From Anisakis pegreffii (taxonomy: Eukaryota > Nematoda > Chromadorea > Rhabditida > Anisakidae): a DNA stretch of 64,000 bases. The stretch spans positions 37,709 through 101,708 of the forward strand of contig JAPYMA010000828.1 of the NCBI GenBank assembly GCA_035041965.1. Direction: 5' to 3'. Shown here in pieces: positions 23,481 to 36,954 of the stretch (the first letter of the stretch is position 1; every line of letters starts with the position of its first letter). The notes beneath the pieces were generated by a model. The model saw nothing but the letters and a program-made list of their open reading frames with translations, did no database searches and was not told the DNA's origin. The position numbers were made by a program, and so were the translations under genes.

Positions 23481-26400
23481 ACCGAAGCTTTATACAGGTC
23501 GTTTCTGCGCCAAAAATGATCATTTGAAAGGATGTGATCTGCGGTATTGTTTCCCATTCATATAAATGTCACCTTCATACATATATGAAGTAGCCCTCGG
23601 TCAAACAATTCAGTTTTAAAGTCAGTCGAGACAACACGTCAAAACATTCAGGGAAACAGATGGGGAATAGATGGGCGAGTAAAGGAATGAGTAAATGAAT
23701 AACTAGGTAGCTCATTTTTCAGTTGACTGAATGGTTGTTTTTCGAGAGTTGAACCAATGAGATGAATATAAAATGAACGTCGTTATAGATGTTACACCGT
23801 ATTATCCATAAAAAATGTTTTGCGTCATGCGACGTATCCACGTCATGCGGCGTTTCACGTGCATGTTTAGCCATTTGCATTTATCATAATGATATATTCA
23901 ATAGATGTGTTAGTGTAGACCCATTCTAATGGTCAGATTTGCGACGAGATATTTTTATGATATAACAGTGATTTTTTTTGGCAAAATTGCTTCCTTTTTT
24001 AAATATGCTCAAGGTATGAATCGTACGAAGTAAAATTGTTTGGGTAATTTATGATGGTATTTTGGACGTTTTCATCAGGAACTAATCAATTTATATGTAG
24101 CGAGCGCTAACAACCACTCAAGCAATGTGGGTCAAGTGACGATAATGTTGGATCGAATCGGGACTGAGCTATTTTGTTCTCCAAACTACTTTATGATCTG
24201 TTGCCATATTCTGATTCCATTTAATAATAAGACAACAATCTCGTTCGTATACCTGTATGTTTGATTATTTTACGTACTTTATTGCATTGATTAACAGCCC
24301 AGGATTTATTCCAAGACGACTGATGCTGACGCATGTATAGATTCGTTCAGTGAAAATGTATGCTGCATGTCCTTTGGTCGCTAACGCTGACTAGTAGGAC
24401 ACATAATGTGCAACTGGATTCCGAATAGAATTCACGAACCAATAAGCAAACTCCATTGAAACACTAGTACTGAGCCGTAGTGTTGAATTCATTCCCGTCT
24501 CATATCCTCTTCGTTCTATATATCAAGTGAATGCAGTCTATGCGGTGAGTTGTGTATTGAGTTAGTGGTTGATGAAGAAAAAATAAGCGAGCTATGTTGT
24601 CATCAATGCTGAGTGGTGTATAACTAGTGGCTACATCAACATCATCTCTATTGAATGCTGCTGTCTGTTCTCTCATTGTGAGCATTCAACGATCACGTTT
24701 GCTCGCCACTGTTAGTTCCGCGTTCTATTCCTTGAAGCAATTTTAACAGCCAGTATTAACAACTTTTACTAACAGCACCCATTTTACAACCATTGCTAGC
24801 AACTTTCACTTTCAATAATCATGAAACCATCGAAATAAATCAATGAATGCTCCATTTAGCAATACTTATGTATGTGTCTGTCTACCACTTGTGTGCATGC
24901 GTATGTTTATTTGCTTGAGTTATTACTCATGAATACTTCCGTATTACATTCGTGTTTATATTTTGATATTACATACGTGATTTCCTCATGATCGTTTTTC
25001 TTTCAACTTTGCATTTAACTAAGTAGATGAAAACTTTCTTCATGAATCCACTTACTCGATCTGATGACGTGACTATATCGGAAGATTGATCACAATTAAA
25101 CGGTTGCAATTGCACCTCATTGCCGCTTACATGGAGGCGTAAGGCTACTCTAACGTAAGCAATCTAGTACTTCGTTCAAAACAATTGTTGAAAGTATCCC
25201 TCATAAATTAATCAGTTTTCATTTCATCAGAAGCATTCTTCCCTATGCGTTCGTGATGGACGTCATCATAATTTATGCCATTTCAATTCGTATTCCGTCA
25301 TTGGCATCATATCCTATCGAACCCCAATTCATTGTCGGTGTACATAACTGTCACACCTGCATCTTTGTATCTGTGGAATGCATGAATATGAATGTATACC
25401 AAACAAAGATAATACCAGCATCACAAATGTTAATGTTATTTTATGATGTGCCTACATAATGGCTCATTTGCATTATTGCTTGATCGGTGATAGTTGTTGA
25501 TTGGTAATAGCAAACTGGTGACTGGTGAACTCGCCGATTTATAGACGTTACGATAATTCTGTTGTTAGACTGAAGCTGTACGTACGCTTATCCACATCAA
25601 CCAATCATTTTCGTTGTTTGTCATTCATTTCTTGTCATTTTCACAACAGTAGCTCTCATACGTACGTCATCATCTACTTTCCTTGGGAAAACGATTTTAA
25701 TGCGTCGTTTTTGTTTTAATAATCATTCAGCAGTTGATCAGCTGCTTCAGTTCGAATGCATATGCACCAGTTATTTGGAAGTAGAGATGTCGTCACGGAT
25801 CCCTTTCTCGTTGAACTGAGCTTGCTTATTGGTGATTATTCAACAGTTTTGACTTCATTTACTTTGGCATGTTTCTCCACTTGTGTCAATTCGCACGCGT
25901 CTGCGACAGTTAGAATGAGAAATCTTTTCAATTTCAGAATCCTAAAAGGGAAAGGGCCAAAATTTTCGTGGATTTTTGGGATCGAACGTCCATCATTTTA
26001 TTGGTATCATCGAGGTGACCGAGAACCTGTTTTCAAGACCTACGGAATTTCTAGGAGGTGGAATTTATGTGAGGTAAAAGGGTTGCTCTGAGAATGAGTT
26101 TGCTTGAGCCATCATGGCAGAATGATCAGGGGCACCGTACAAAGATAGGAGTACATAGTTCGACTGTGAAAACGTTTATTTTGCTTGATGTTCGGCATAG
26201 AAAAAAATTGACTGTCAAAACACTAACTGTCAAAGCAAGTAGACCTTCTTCTTGTATAGTCCCATCTCAGAGGAGTATGCTTTCTGGTCTAGCAACAACA
26301 TGTTTGAAGTTTCGCTTCAAACAATTAGTTTGAAAGGCAGCTGAGACGAGTTGTTTTTTGCGTGGGACGGCGTAGTTCACGATCTTCAGATTTTGAAATT

Positions 26401-28084
26401 TCCAAACTCTAATCAAAATTCTAAAGTATGACTGGAACATATGGAAACGACTGTTCAAGTTTGCGTTCCATTGCTCGGCTTCGTTTAGCAATTCGCGGTT
26501 GCCTATCGGTTGAGCCGAACGAATTCAAAGTTCCAGTATGCTCATCAACTACCAAAGAAAAACGATTAATGGAGATGAAATAATAGAGCAACTAGGCCGC
26601 CTTTTCAGTGCATCAACGCGAGATAAAAGCTCTATCGATTTATCTCGAAATGAATGCTCGAATAAATCCATCGAACGCAGCTACTAACCGTTTGAAATGT
26701 AATGAATGAAGAGCGAAATTGAAACATTCAAATTGAACGTGAATGGTAGAATGCAGGTGATTGATGTCGGTTGCATGCCTCATATATTCAATGCAGTTGG
26801 AAAAAAGAACGAAGGCACGCAAATGCAGTAACTGCGGTTATGATACCATTACGTGCTGTTGGCTAAGGTATTGAGTTCATTAAAAAGCATCAGGAACCGA
26901 AAAATGTCTCTGTTTTATCTACAACCGTGAGTGTTGTTCACTATATCGAGTCGTTATTTGGCAAAATAAACTCGTCAGCATTCATCTTTCCAAATGCTCA
27001 ATGATTTTTACTTATTTTAGCGTTATGTGCTTTTTCTGCTGAATGTGCATTTGAATGTGTAGTGCATGTAAAAAAGTAACCGCGTTCTCCAGTATGGTTG
27101 TAATCGGGTACTTTTGCATGTCACCTTCATGACTTTCTTAACTTCCTTTCGTCTTATGCATTTTTTGTTTCGTTTTCTATTTCCGTTTCAAGCGATGTCG
27201 TTATACTCTTTCGATTGGATGAAATCTCAGTGTTTTGAATTTTTTGCAGTGTGATTCTTTCTGAAGATTTCCGTGCAGCGTTCAGACAAAAACAGTTAAA
27301 AACATAAAAGTAACAGATGCATTTGTAATTAAGCGAATTAAAATAATCTCCACTATAATTTTACGAATGTTCTTCGATGCATAGTCAGAACTGAGATTAT
27401 GTTGGGAAATCCCGAGCGCCCATAATCATTCTGGAATCCCTGAGCCTCAGGAATCCTAGCCTGAGTTCGAGTCCACCTTCGTCAGCATTGCGATTGTCAC
27501 GCCTTTGTCAAACAGTTAAAAATTGATATATTATGATAATTTCAAGTATTTGTTTACAATGAAATCAAACATTTCATAATCAGTACTTCTTCTTCATGTT
27601 TTCATGCCCCATTTCCTCTGTGAGCATCTTCTTATCACTTGATAATAAGCAGGAACTGACTATTTCTTTTCATTTATCTGTTCATTCTTATCATTAATTT
27701 CATAATTCCGTTATTTCTGTCCTCAGTCAACTTCTTTTTTTTTGAGTACAGTCGATAACTTTCAAATGTGAAACGAATGTTTCGCTTCACCAATCTTTTC
27801 TGATGCATTTATTTTATGTGAATGAAGAAAGTTCTATCGGTTTATCTCGTTTACTTCATCATCCATTTAGCCAGTAGTTTTTTACTCATGACAAGGAAGC
27901 GAACAGCGTACATCAATCGACTTACTAAAGTCTGTATTTGACTCTGCCAAACAAAATAAGAAATTGATAGCCTATCATTTTCAGTTTTCTCTAGGTCAAC
28001 TTCAGTCGATTCGAAAGTAAATTTTAAATCTTTGCAGAACTTCAGAAAGGAAAGAATTTGTATTTTTTTCCTTGTTTTTTTTAA
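23481..28084. other. Gene-poor AT-rich region
   Basis: No gene or RNA could be supported. A + open frame at 25756-26091 and the one following it to 26333 show no recognisable domain. A short duplication of a CGTCATGCG(A/G)CGT string is near 23822-23858. Confidence 0.5.
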
Positions 28085-28348
28085 ATGTTCGACTGCTTGA
28101 AGAGTGACAATAATTTCCTGTTTGCATTCACACAATATATTACAATGCTTATTGGTTGCGTTTTTGTGGCAATATGGTGTTTGATGCGTATAAATCATCC
28201 GTTTGCATTCTCATCTCGCTTTTGCTTTCAATACGAAACGAGTTTTGTTAACGTACGTCGAGGAGATGGCATTAATAGTTCAACTCATAATAGTATTCGA
28301 CAACATGAAGCTGATGAACTTTTGATGGAAACAACACAGTGGTCTAGG
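28085..28348 (+). CDS. Candidate membrane-protein exon, unassigned
   Basis: An open frame with one clear hydrophobic segment (FLFAFTQYITMLIGCVFVAI, about residues 11-30) followed by a polar region (NSSTHNSIRQHEADELLMET). A good donor GTATGT follows at 28349. No upstream exon or family could be identified, and a - frame overlaps it at 27851-28198, so this is tentative. It lies just outside the palindrome, 249 bp left of the breakpoint. Confidence 0.25.
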
Positions 28349-29696
28349 GGTATGTTGCATATGATCGACTGACATCAAATGAAAATAAATCAAATCAAAT
28401 GGGTGGTACAAGTTGTTGAGTTGAATAGAAAGCAGACATAGTGCAGCAGCGTTAGTAAGAACAGCTTCCTTGCTGTCCCCGTTTTTTTTCAACCACAGCT
28501 CAGCAGTACTTTAATAAGTACTAGCACTCGATACGCACACATCTAACCATCCATTCATCTATCCATGTATAATCGATTTCAGTATGTTTCTCGGTCTATA
28601 GCCGACATCAATTCTGTTTACGAAGAGTTTGATTTTTGCTCATTTCAGTTCACTTCCCAAATTTTGCAGACAACTTTTGCAAACAAGCAACTAACCAACT
28701 CTGCCAAAACAGACACCTTCACTACTGTACTATTCTTCCTTTCCTTCAGTCGTCATGTTTGTTGTTCATTGATTGCACTTCAATCTCCCTTTATTTCCTT
28801 CCTACTTTCTGGCTCTCAAGTTGCAGCAATACTGATACTTGTGTCAACAAATTATGTGGTATATGAATGTTGCAGTCATTGTGACTGACTGCTTCTTTTC
28901 AAACTTCATCTTTGTTCTTATTCCCGCTGATGTCAGTTTATCTTTATCCGTTGATTGCTGTTCCAGATTAACTGTTTTTGCATGATTCTAACAAACAACG
29001 GTAATGAATTCGAAAAGGTCTTGGAACGAGGTATAGTTTGGCCAATGATTTTATGAGAATCGAGCTTGTGAAATGTATTTCGATAAGTTGAGCCATGTTA
29101 CAAATCTGGATTCACATGAATTTCCATCATCATTGATGAATTTGATTGAGTCATCTCATTCACGCTCAATTCTTTTAATGCGAGTTCCAAATCACCTAGA
29201 TAAAGTAATCGGATGCTTTCATCCTCCAACCGGATTATTAAATGAAATTTGATATGTACATAGCCGAACATTGCAAAAGACATTTACGTTCCTTACGCAG
29301 TTGTGAGTGTTTAGTGGTAAACTAAGTGATCAACTTATTAGGTAGAGTAACATTAGCAGATTACTGGGTTATTCATCAACTGTTTAGATCAGTGACTCAC
29401 TTCTTTGATAAACCACCTCCGACGATCTGTGAGATCGTCTTTTTCTCCCTCTCCCCTCGCATATTCTGTTATATTCGTTCAATGGATACGTAAGAAGAAA
29501 ATCTAAGAATTGATTTAATGATCAAGAACTTTATGTTTAAGAATTCTTCTGTACTATCAGATGAGTCGATTCCTCGTTAACAAAAAACAGTTATCAAACG
29601 AATATCAATCATAATCAATTTTGCACCCTTCTCAATTTCCTAATTCCCCTCTAGAGGGAATTCCTCCTCCTCCTACCCCTTGTTATAACTGGCGGT

Positions 29697-30017
29697 TTAG
29701 ATAGCGCATTTTGACGATGGCTTTTTTGATTGCTGATGCAATTGAAAATCATGGTGTGGTGCTCGGCCAGTTAGTGCAGACGTAGTACGAGAAAAGTCTG
29801 AAGAAGAGTTCGAATAGGGTTCAGTTGAAATGTTGTGTAATGAATGTTGCCCCAAACTTGGCACTTTTCTTATCTCGTTGCTCACTGGAACCTTCTTCTT
29901 GTGTTCATTATATGGGCACTTTCAAGAGTGCACGTAGCGTTACTTGCTTAATTCCAGTGTGTATCGTCAGTGCTTGCTCGAGACCATCGATCATTTCCTC
30001 TGCGACACTTCTCTCTC
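29697..30017 (-). CDS. Candidate terminal exons, unassigned (left copy)
   Basis: The likely last exon is 29797-29697: it follows CTTCTTCAG and codes for a 33-residue basic tail ending KPSSKCAI. About 120-150 bp upstream in transcription, up to about 30017, lies a helical-looking stretch (EEMIDGLEQALTIHTGIKQ) followed by GT donors. The phases of the best donor and of the last exon do not join directly, so an extra exon or another donor is needed. Its twin is at 62562-62881. Confidence 0.3.
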
Positions 30018-30558
30018 TGTTTCATGCCAGCAGTCGTTATAGTAATGTTTTTAAAAAATTTTTTTAATGATGAAAATAAAGTAGCGAGAGAGAAAGAAAA
30101 AGAAAAAGAAATTGACGTATGAATCGAATTCTTTAAATCAGTGATGCTGAAGCATTTTCATTTTTGAAGTGTATTATATGAAAGCAGTATAAAGAACTTT
30201 ACTGATATGAGGAATGTAAAGTACAGCATCAAGAAGACGATACTCACAAGTTTCCGAAAGATCATTTACTGTAAAGTGTCCTACCAGTGGTTTCAGTTCC
30301 TATCAAAATCAGCTGAAAATACTTTTTACTCGCGAAATTCATTTTTGTAGTTCACGAAAGCCTCAAAAACGTTGGTGAGTCAAAAATTATCTGCCTTTTT
30401 CGTAATATGTCTCTGAGGTTGATGCCCTGCCTTATACGCTTGTTTGATTACAGTTCCTACTATTGCACGTTTTGAGGTAATGCTTGCACTCGATCGGGTC
30501 ATTTTTCTTGTTGCTTTGACGACTCAAGTATGGCGGATGCACTGGCCGCTTGCAAGAG

Positions 30559-30751
30559 ATAATAGCCTAAGGCAAACCCTGGCCCGCCGATAATAATTTT
30601 TGGCCCGCCAGATGAACTTGAGAATTTGATTTTAAAGGGGTAAAAAACGAAAAGAAAAAGTTTTCAAATTATTTAACTGTTATACTGAAGATTTTCGACA
30701 CAGAATTTCCTAATATGCGACTAACTGTGTTGCGACACATATTTTCTCTTC

Positions 30752-30792
<41 letters not shown>

Positions 30793-30816
30793 GATGGCTG
30801 GCCTAAGGGTTCCTCT
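30559..30816. mobile_element. GGCCCGCC-type repeat with internal (TA)n (copy a)
   Basis: It starts with CCTAAGGCAAACCCTGGCCC, repeats TTTTTGGCCCGCCAG, contains the (TA)n tract 30754-30790, and ends CCGATGGCTGGCCTAAGGGT. The end, reversed, matches the start of the related element at 36722 (AGGCCAGCCATCGG against AGGGCAACCATCGG). It resembles hAT-derived repeats with GGCGGGCC motifs; the assignment is tentative. Confidence 0.5.
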
Positions 30817-31267
30817 GTTTGAAAAGTGTTTCAGCTGTTGAAATTAATCGCGAGCTTTCAACACAATATGGGAATAGTGCATTACGTGTCTGTGTTTGGT
30901 TGGTGAATGGCTTGTGACCTTCCGAGCAAAAAGGTCGGGTCGCTGCCATTTTTTACTCTCGATTCATGATGCCAGCGAGAATGTAATGTCCGTAGTACTA
31001 ACAAAGATAATCAGCCAGTCGAGTTCAAAATTTAACAACGCACATAAGCAAATATAATGCACGTTCCCACGAACGTATAAGATAGAAAGACAAATCCGAA
31101 AGTATTTTATAGCGAAAACGCAAATCACTGCCAATTTTCCGTGGAATATGTTATTGTAAGTGCTATACTTAAGCTGCAGCAATTTCCGTAGAAATGGCCA
31201 GATTCAGTTTCAACTTTTATTGAGCCAATATATAACAACCGTGCAAGGTATGACATCATGTTTCAAA

Positions 31268-31330
31268 GAAGTGTTTTACGGGGATTGGCGAATTTCAAGG
31301 ACCCCGTCCGCGTCCGCCATTCGCGTTATT
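31268..31330. mobile_element. Family 1 MITE fragment (left arm)
   Basis: AGTGTTTTACGGGGATTGGC then GAATTTCAAGGACCCCGTCC matches the first third of the 9068 element. The rest is missing. Its mirror copy is at about 61250-61312. Confidence 0.55.
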
Positions 31331-32595
31331 TACTGTTGCCAACAATATCGAATAAATTTGCCCACATTTCAACAATAACTTATCATCTTCATACCGAGTT
31401 TTAATTATCCCTTCATGTCGCATCAAGCATTCATCCATGCTATCTGTTCATTCCTTCTCTTTTTCTCACCAATCCTCTCTTCAGCCGCATCTAACGAGCT
31501 AATGTCATTCAGCTAAGCAAAGTGCACGTGTGGGCGTTGCCTGTCACAAGTTCACTTTCTTGGATTCTCATCCTTTTCCGTTGTTTGTTGAACGCCTCTG
31601 ATGAAAGCAGAGTCCGCGGTGTTCTATTCACAAACACTGACAACCGTTTTTTATGGTGACAGCTTCACGAGTGCGTTTCATCATCACTTCACCGATTGTT
31701 ACTGTGGCCGTCGATTGATTCGCATTCAACCCTCTGAGCCCAGGCGGATGAACACTTCCAACGTTGAATATATAAGGCAAACAGAGGGAGTGGTTATAAA
31801 GTGCCACTTGATATCGAATGAACATCGAGTTTCACTGTGAATTTTCACTGCATTGAAAATGTTCTACTGAGATCGTTCTTTCGAGACTTCATCATATATA
31901 CAGGTTTCTTATGGCCTGAAGACACATTTTTCTGAGTTGAAACTGGCACTTTTAGAGTTTCTTTTTCAACCCAAAAATTGTCACTCCAATTTCCATATAT
32001 GTGCAAATGTATCCATATATGTTTCCAATTTCCAATGTATCTTAGGCCGTTCTTGACGGTATTCTCTGGCGATATACCTTTGAAGGAGCATCATTCGTTG
32101 GAACGTATCATCACAGCCTTTCAGTTTTTTCTATGAAAGTCCTTAATGCCCTCGCACATTACGAGACTCGTTATTGAGGGTTCTTTCGATCATGGTGCGC
32201 AGCGTAGTTTGAAATTCATTCTTGAGACGATGTTCCGAGGATCTATTATGGAAACTTCAGCTGTGGCGATTCTGTTGCAAGAATAGTGAATTAACGAGAT
32301 TAGTTTTTTTTTCGAGAATTTGGTGGAGGTGTGCTTACTCGACACCATTTCGAAGCTGATTTCGCAGATGAAGCTCTTTCACTGACCACTCACCAATGGA
32401 GCATTGGTTTCTGGAGTGCTTTTAAGAATCAAAGAATCAGCTCCCTTCCTGAACTGTGCAGTCTTATCCATGCATTGAAATGTGATATGTCTGCGTACAT
32501 AACCATATCTCGGTTCCTGTCTACGAATGATATGGCTGCATAAGAGTAGAGTGTTGGCTGTGTACGAGTGAAGTGTATATTTGACGTGTAGAGTG

Positions 32596-32597
<2 letters not shown>

Positions 32598-32645
<48 letters not shown>
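32598..32645. repeat. CTG/CAG trinucleotide repeat, 16 units (left arm)
   Basis: An uninterrupted (CTG)16 on the + strand. On the - strand it reads as 16 Gln codons in an open frame (32810-32379) of 143 residues with no other recognisable feature. The right-arm twin has 10 units. Confidence 0.97.
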
Positions 32646-32646
<1 letters not shown>

Positions 32647-35600
32647 GATGTGAATTCGTGTAATAAGCATATGGCCATGAATCTGTCTAACACATGCGCA
32701 ACAGCTTCCTTGTCTTCATATGTACATGTTAGTGTATTTGTGTGTGGCGATTGCTCTTCGGTGCATATCCAATTCTGTGTGTGTCCATACGAATGCTTTT
32801 GCGTATGCATCGATATGGGCGTTTGGATATGTGAATGCGCAGTGCTAGTTGTATGAGGAAGTGTATTTTGTAGATGTCCGTTTGTGGTGAATTTGCTTGA
32901 TGTGTTTCGGTGTTTGGATTGATGCTAGTGAATGTGAAAAGCGTTGCATTTGCATTGATATGCATGCATGTTTTGATAAAACTTTATCTGGTAGGAATAC
33001 TTGCTTTGCTTGTCATAGTAGCTCTCGAAAACAGAAAACTTTTTCTGCCGTCACGTGTGCATTTCACAAGTTCGAGTTTTGAATACGACTAATGACTATC
33101 TAGGAATGCATGCAACGCCACCAAAAATCACCGAGTAAGGTTGTGGCATGAAATCGATAGCGTATTTTCTCGAGTAAGTTGATTGCTACTGTTCCGTTGG
33201 GTCAACTGATAGTGAGTTCGTATATTGCGAACACATGCGGTTGTTCTGTGCAACTTAAAGTAAAACTAATTATTATTGCTGCTAGTTTGCTAGCTCTTCA
33301 TCAGCATAATGTATCCACTGCGTAAGTGGAATTAAGAAATGAATTAACATCTCAAGTGAACGGATCGTAGCATTACGTTGGAAAGAACTCGTGATTTATT
33401 TTAGTGATTTTTGGAGTTAATTGAGCACCAATGATCGATCGTATTAGTATTATGCCCATATTCAGCCGTAATATTAGAATAATACCAGACAAACACTGTT
33501 TACCGAACATTATTTCTAAAACGCTATTTGATGAACGTTTCGTTTACGTTTCCACACGTCATTTGATCGCAACAACCATATCAAAACAAATGACGTACGC
33601 GGCTGCTTTCCATTTATCGACGATATACGTGAACATTCGCAATCATGTTGGGTCGAGAAAGTTGAGAACTGGATACGTTCAGCTGTAATGAGAAACAAAA
33701 GGAAAATGGTGATTGAGTAATATCGTTTTCGAAACTGTTATGTGTTCTTGTTTTTATCATCTTCACTTTCGTTGATCGCCTTTTCGATGGTGGATAGAAA
33801 GGGACGAATCACGATTATGACAAAATTAGTTTGGCGAGTGGTTGCGTGGATGGATAGAATTAGCAGTTGAAGTGAAGCGTTCTTTCGTTTACTGTTTGTT
33901 TGTCATGAAATTATTTATGCACGCTGAAAATTTACCGAAACAGTGAACAGTGATAATGAACATGGAACGTTCGATTATCGATTGGCTTATCCACTTCTAT
34001 TCCGATTATCAGATTGTCATCCTCGTCATCATAATCGACGAACACTGTGCGTCTAGCACTTCTATCTATCTTTATTATTCAGTTCTCATTACAATCACTT
34101 TCAGTTGGCCTTATTTTTTCAATGTGTCACGACGCGTCGTCGTAGTCATAGTCATCATCGCCCATGTGCCACTGCCTGTCTTTCCAGTTGTTGTCATTCT
34201 TTTTTTCTTGTTTTTTTTTCAAATTTTGTTCATTCAAATCGACTATCGGCGAAGTGTATTGAGTGTTCTCATCACTTCACCCTGCTTTACCTGTTTGCAC
34301 GTTTGCAAATTTCAGTACTTTTTCGTCACTTTGTGAGTCATGATTATCCGATTGATTCGGTTAGACAACACACGAATGAAATAAATCATATTCCGTATGA
34401 ATTGAGTACACTCAGAGTGTTGGAAATGAGGACAGTGATAAAGATTTGCGCGTATTTTGTCTGACTTAGTGAATATGTTTTGAGACCATTGTATTTGTGA
34501 AGGCATTATCATTTTTTTACTATGATCAAAACACATCAGACATTTTATGTATGAGATATTCACCAAACGGGCTGTGGTAAGTTGCCTAGTAGATTTTTTT
34601 TGTTGTTGCATTTGTTACACCTGAATGAGCCAGTATCGTCATCAACAGTGTTATTCAATTAGGCACTTTCTTTGAGAGTGCAACGACGACGTCTCGCGAT
34701 GAAAAATTGACCAACAGTGATCGATAATAAATGAACAAGTCATTGAATGCACTTCATTATTGCTTGTACTCTTCTCCAGCAACAATTTTTTTCAATTCAA
34801 GGTAATATTCCATCTTTAAGCTATTCATTCTTTCTCTTCTTTTATCTTCCTCCAAGTCACTTCAACGGTTTCTTCCAGCTTTATCCGCTATGTGAAGGCC
34901 CATCGCTTTGTGTTGCAATGCACTGAAGTTATGCTCTTCAATTCTTTCAATTTTCACTCGTTTCAAATGAAAGAAAAAGCATTCCCGAATGTATTGCGCA
35001 TCGATGTGATATTAATGATGAAAAACCATATACTTCCGTTCAGACAAATGACTGACTGCTATTTGAGATTTAGAAAGTGTGAAATATTTTTTTCATACTT
35101 TATCTATTGAGGCATACTCTATGCTTCGTTACCATCTTCGTTTTACTTTTTCTTTTTCACCAACTTGCATCTTCAATCGCAATAGCTTTTGGTGAACAGT
35201 TTTGTACAAGACCGTTCGTCTAGGATCATGTTTCATACCAACATTATTGCGATCGGTTCTGCTAACACTGTACGTCTTAATAATGATGACAGGTAGCTAC
35301 GGAACCTTGGAATAACTCAGATGGATTGCCCACGAAGAAAATATTGATTAAGAATGCACTAAACATATCTTGTTAAGGCCATATTCGAAATCTTCATCAC
35401 ACCACCTCATTTGATTAAAATTCTGGTGGTCATAAATTGTGATCAAATAATAGCAACAATTAAAGTAGCATTAATTGAACATTCGAGCAGATAGTTTCGA
35501 CGTTCTATTTGGAACATCTTTTTTTTTACAAGAACTTCAGATTATGTTCTATACATGCACAAAGAATATCACCACTTGACAGATGAAGAGCAGTTGAGTC

Positions 35601-35833
35601 GCGAGCAAATTGACTTTAATGGGGAGGATTATATCTAATATTAGATGTCGTAGGAAATGTGTAAATCATGACAAAATGGTTTGGCACGAACATGAAACGT
35701 TCACCTCTCTGGGAACATTGACGTACTGTGAAGCAGAATATATGATAAGTTAATTGGTGTATCTTCCTTTTATATATGAGCGCGAATCAAATATATATGT
35801 ATACATATTCTACTTAATATGAATAGTAATAAG

Positions 35834-36000
35834 TAGTGTTGCGGAAAACGGGTAATCTCAAGGGCCTCGTCGCCGATTTTTTTTTTTGAAGCGACTGCAT
35901 TTTTGGGGTTCCCGACTGCAAATTTTGCCCTCGACTTCTCCAAAATTATCGGGATACCCGTTCGCCGAAAGTTTTCGGGGAATGCTCCAAAGAACTTTGA
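35834..36000 (+). mobile_element. Family 1 MITE, degenerate (left arm)
   Basis: It starts TAGTGTTGCGGAAAACGGGT and keeps the core GCATTTTTGGGGTTCCCGAC, aligned to GCATTTTCGGGGTCCCCGAC of the 9068 copy. The 3' terminus is not recognisable, so it is truncated or decayed. Its mirror is at about 56594-56760. Confidence 0.65.
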
Positions 36001-36721
36001 TATTAGATGAATTTCGAGAAAATCTGATATAATCTGATCAAGGCATCAAAAACGTAAACTTGATGCGATTGCACCTAAAGCGCTTGCATGTTTTATGTGG
36101 TTCTAGGACAACTGCCCCGAAACAGCTGCACTTGAACAGTTGCCCCCGACGATTTGACTAGAACTCATTGCAATAGGGAACTCCTCTTTATGGTTAGCCC
36201 CAATGTTACCTGAGATTCGGTCATGACCCCGAGATGAACGTCATCATAAGCCTTATTATCAACCTCGGTCCAAGCCTGGGCGTCAACCTTAGTCTCAGCC
36301 TAAGCCCGAGTATTCTGCTTTTAGAGCTTATCGCAGTTTCCAATTTTAGGGATTTTGGGAGCACTTCCATTAGATTATGTGCACCATCCACTGAAAACCT
36401 GTTCGTACTGTTTGCTTGCGTAAATGACGTCGTCGTAAACAGGCAAAATGCTGTGAAGAAGGAAGTTCTAGGAATAGTTTCTGAGCAATTGCTTCATTCT
36501 GTAACGTGCGTTCGATTCGAGCTGGAAGTGCGTTTTCTGAACGGTACGTGATCGACGTTCCGGCACATTGAGTCGTCGATTTTTGTCTCGGTATTAGATA
36601 CTAGCTTTTGTGGTGATACAAATTCGTAGAAAAATTAGCGCCAATTATAACATGGGTGTTTCACTGAATGATAAAAGTCAGAGACAGACGTGTAGTTGTG
36701 ATTTAAGTCATAAGCGATTCG

Positions 36722-36935
<214 letters not shown>

Positions 36936-36954
36936 TAAAATTATTTAGGATCAG

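Noticed and set aside
27400..27490. tRNA-like GAGTTCGAGTCC motif
   Set aside because: The T-arm stem does not pair around TTCGAGT and no acceptor or anticodon stem could be formed.
32680..32960. Decayed copy of the 20-22 kb hexamer satellite
   Set aside because: GT-rich sequence gives a similar look, but no regular 6- or 48-bp period could be followed.
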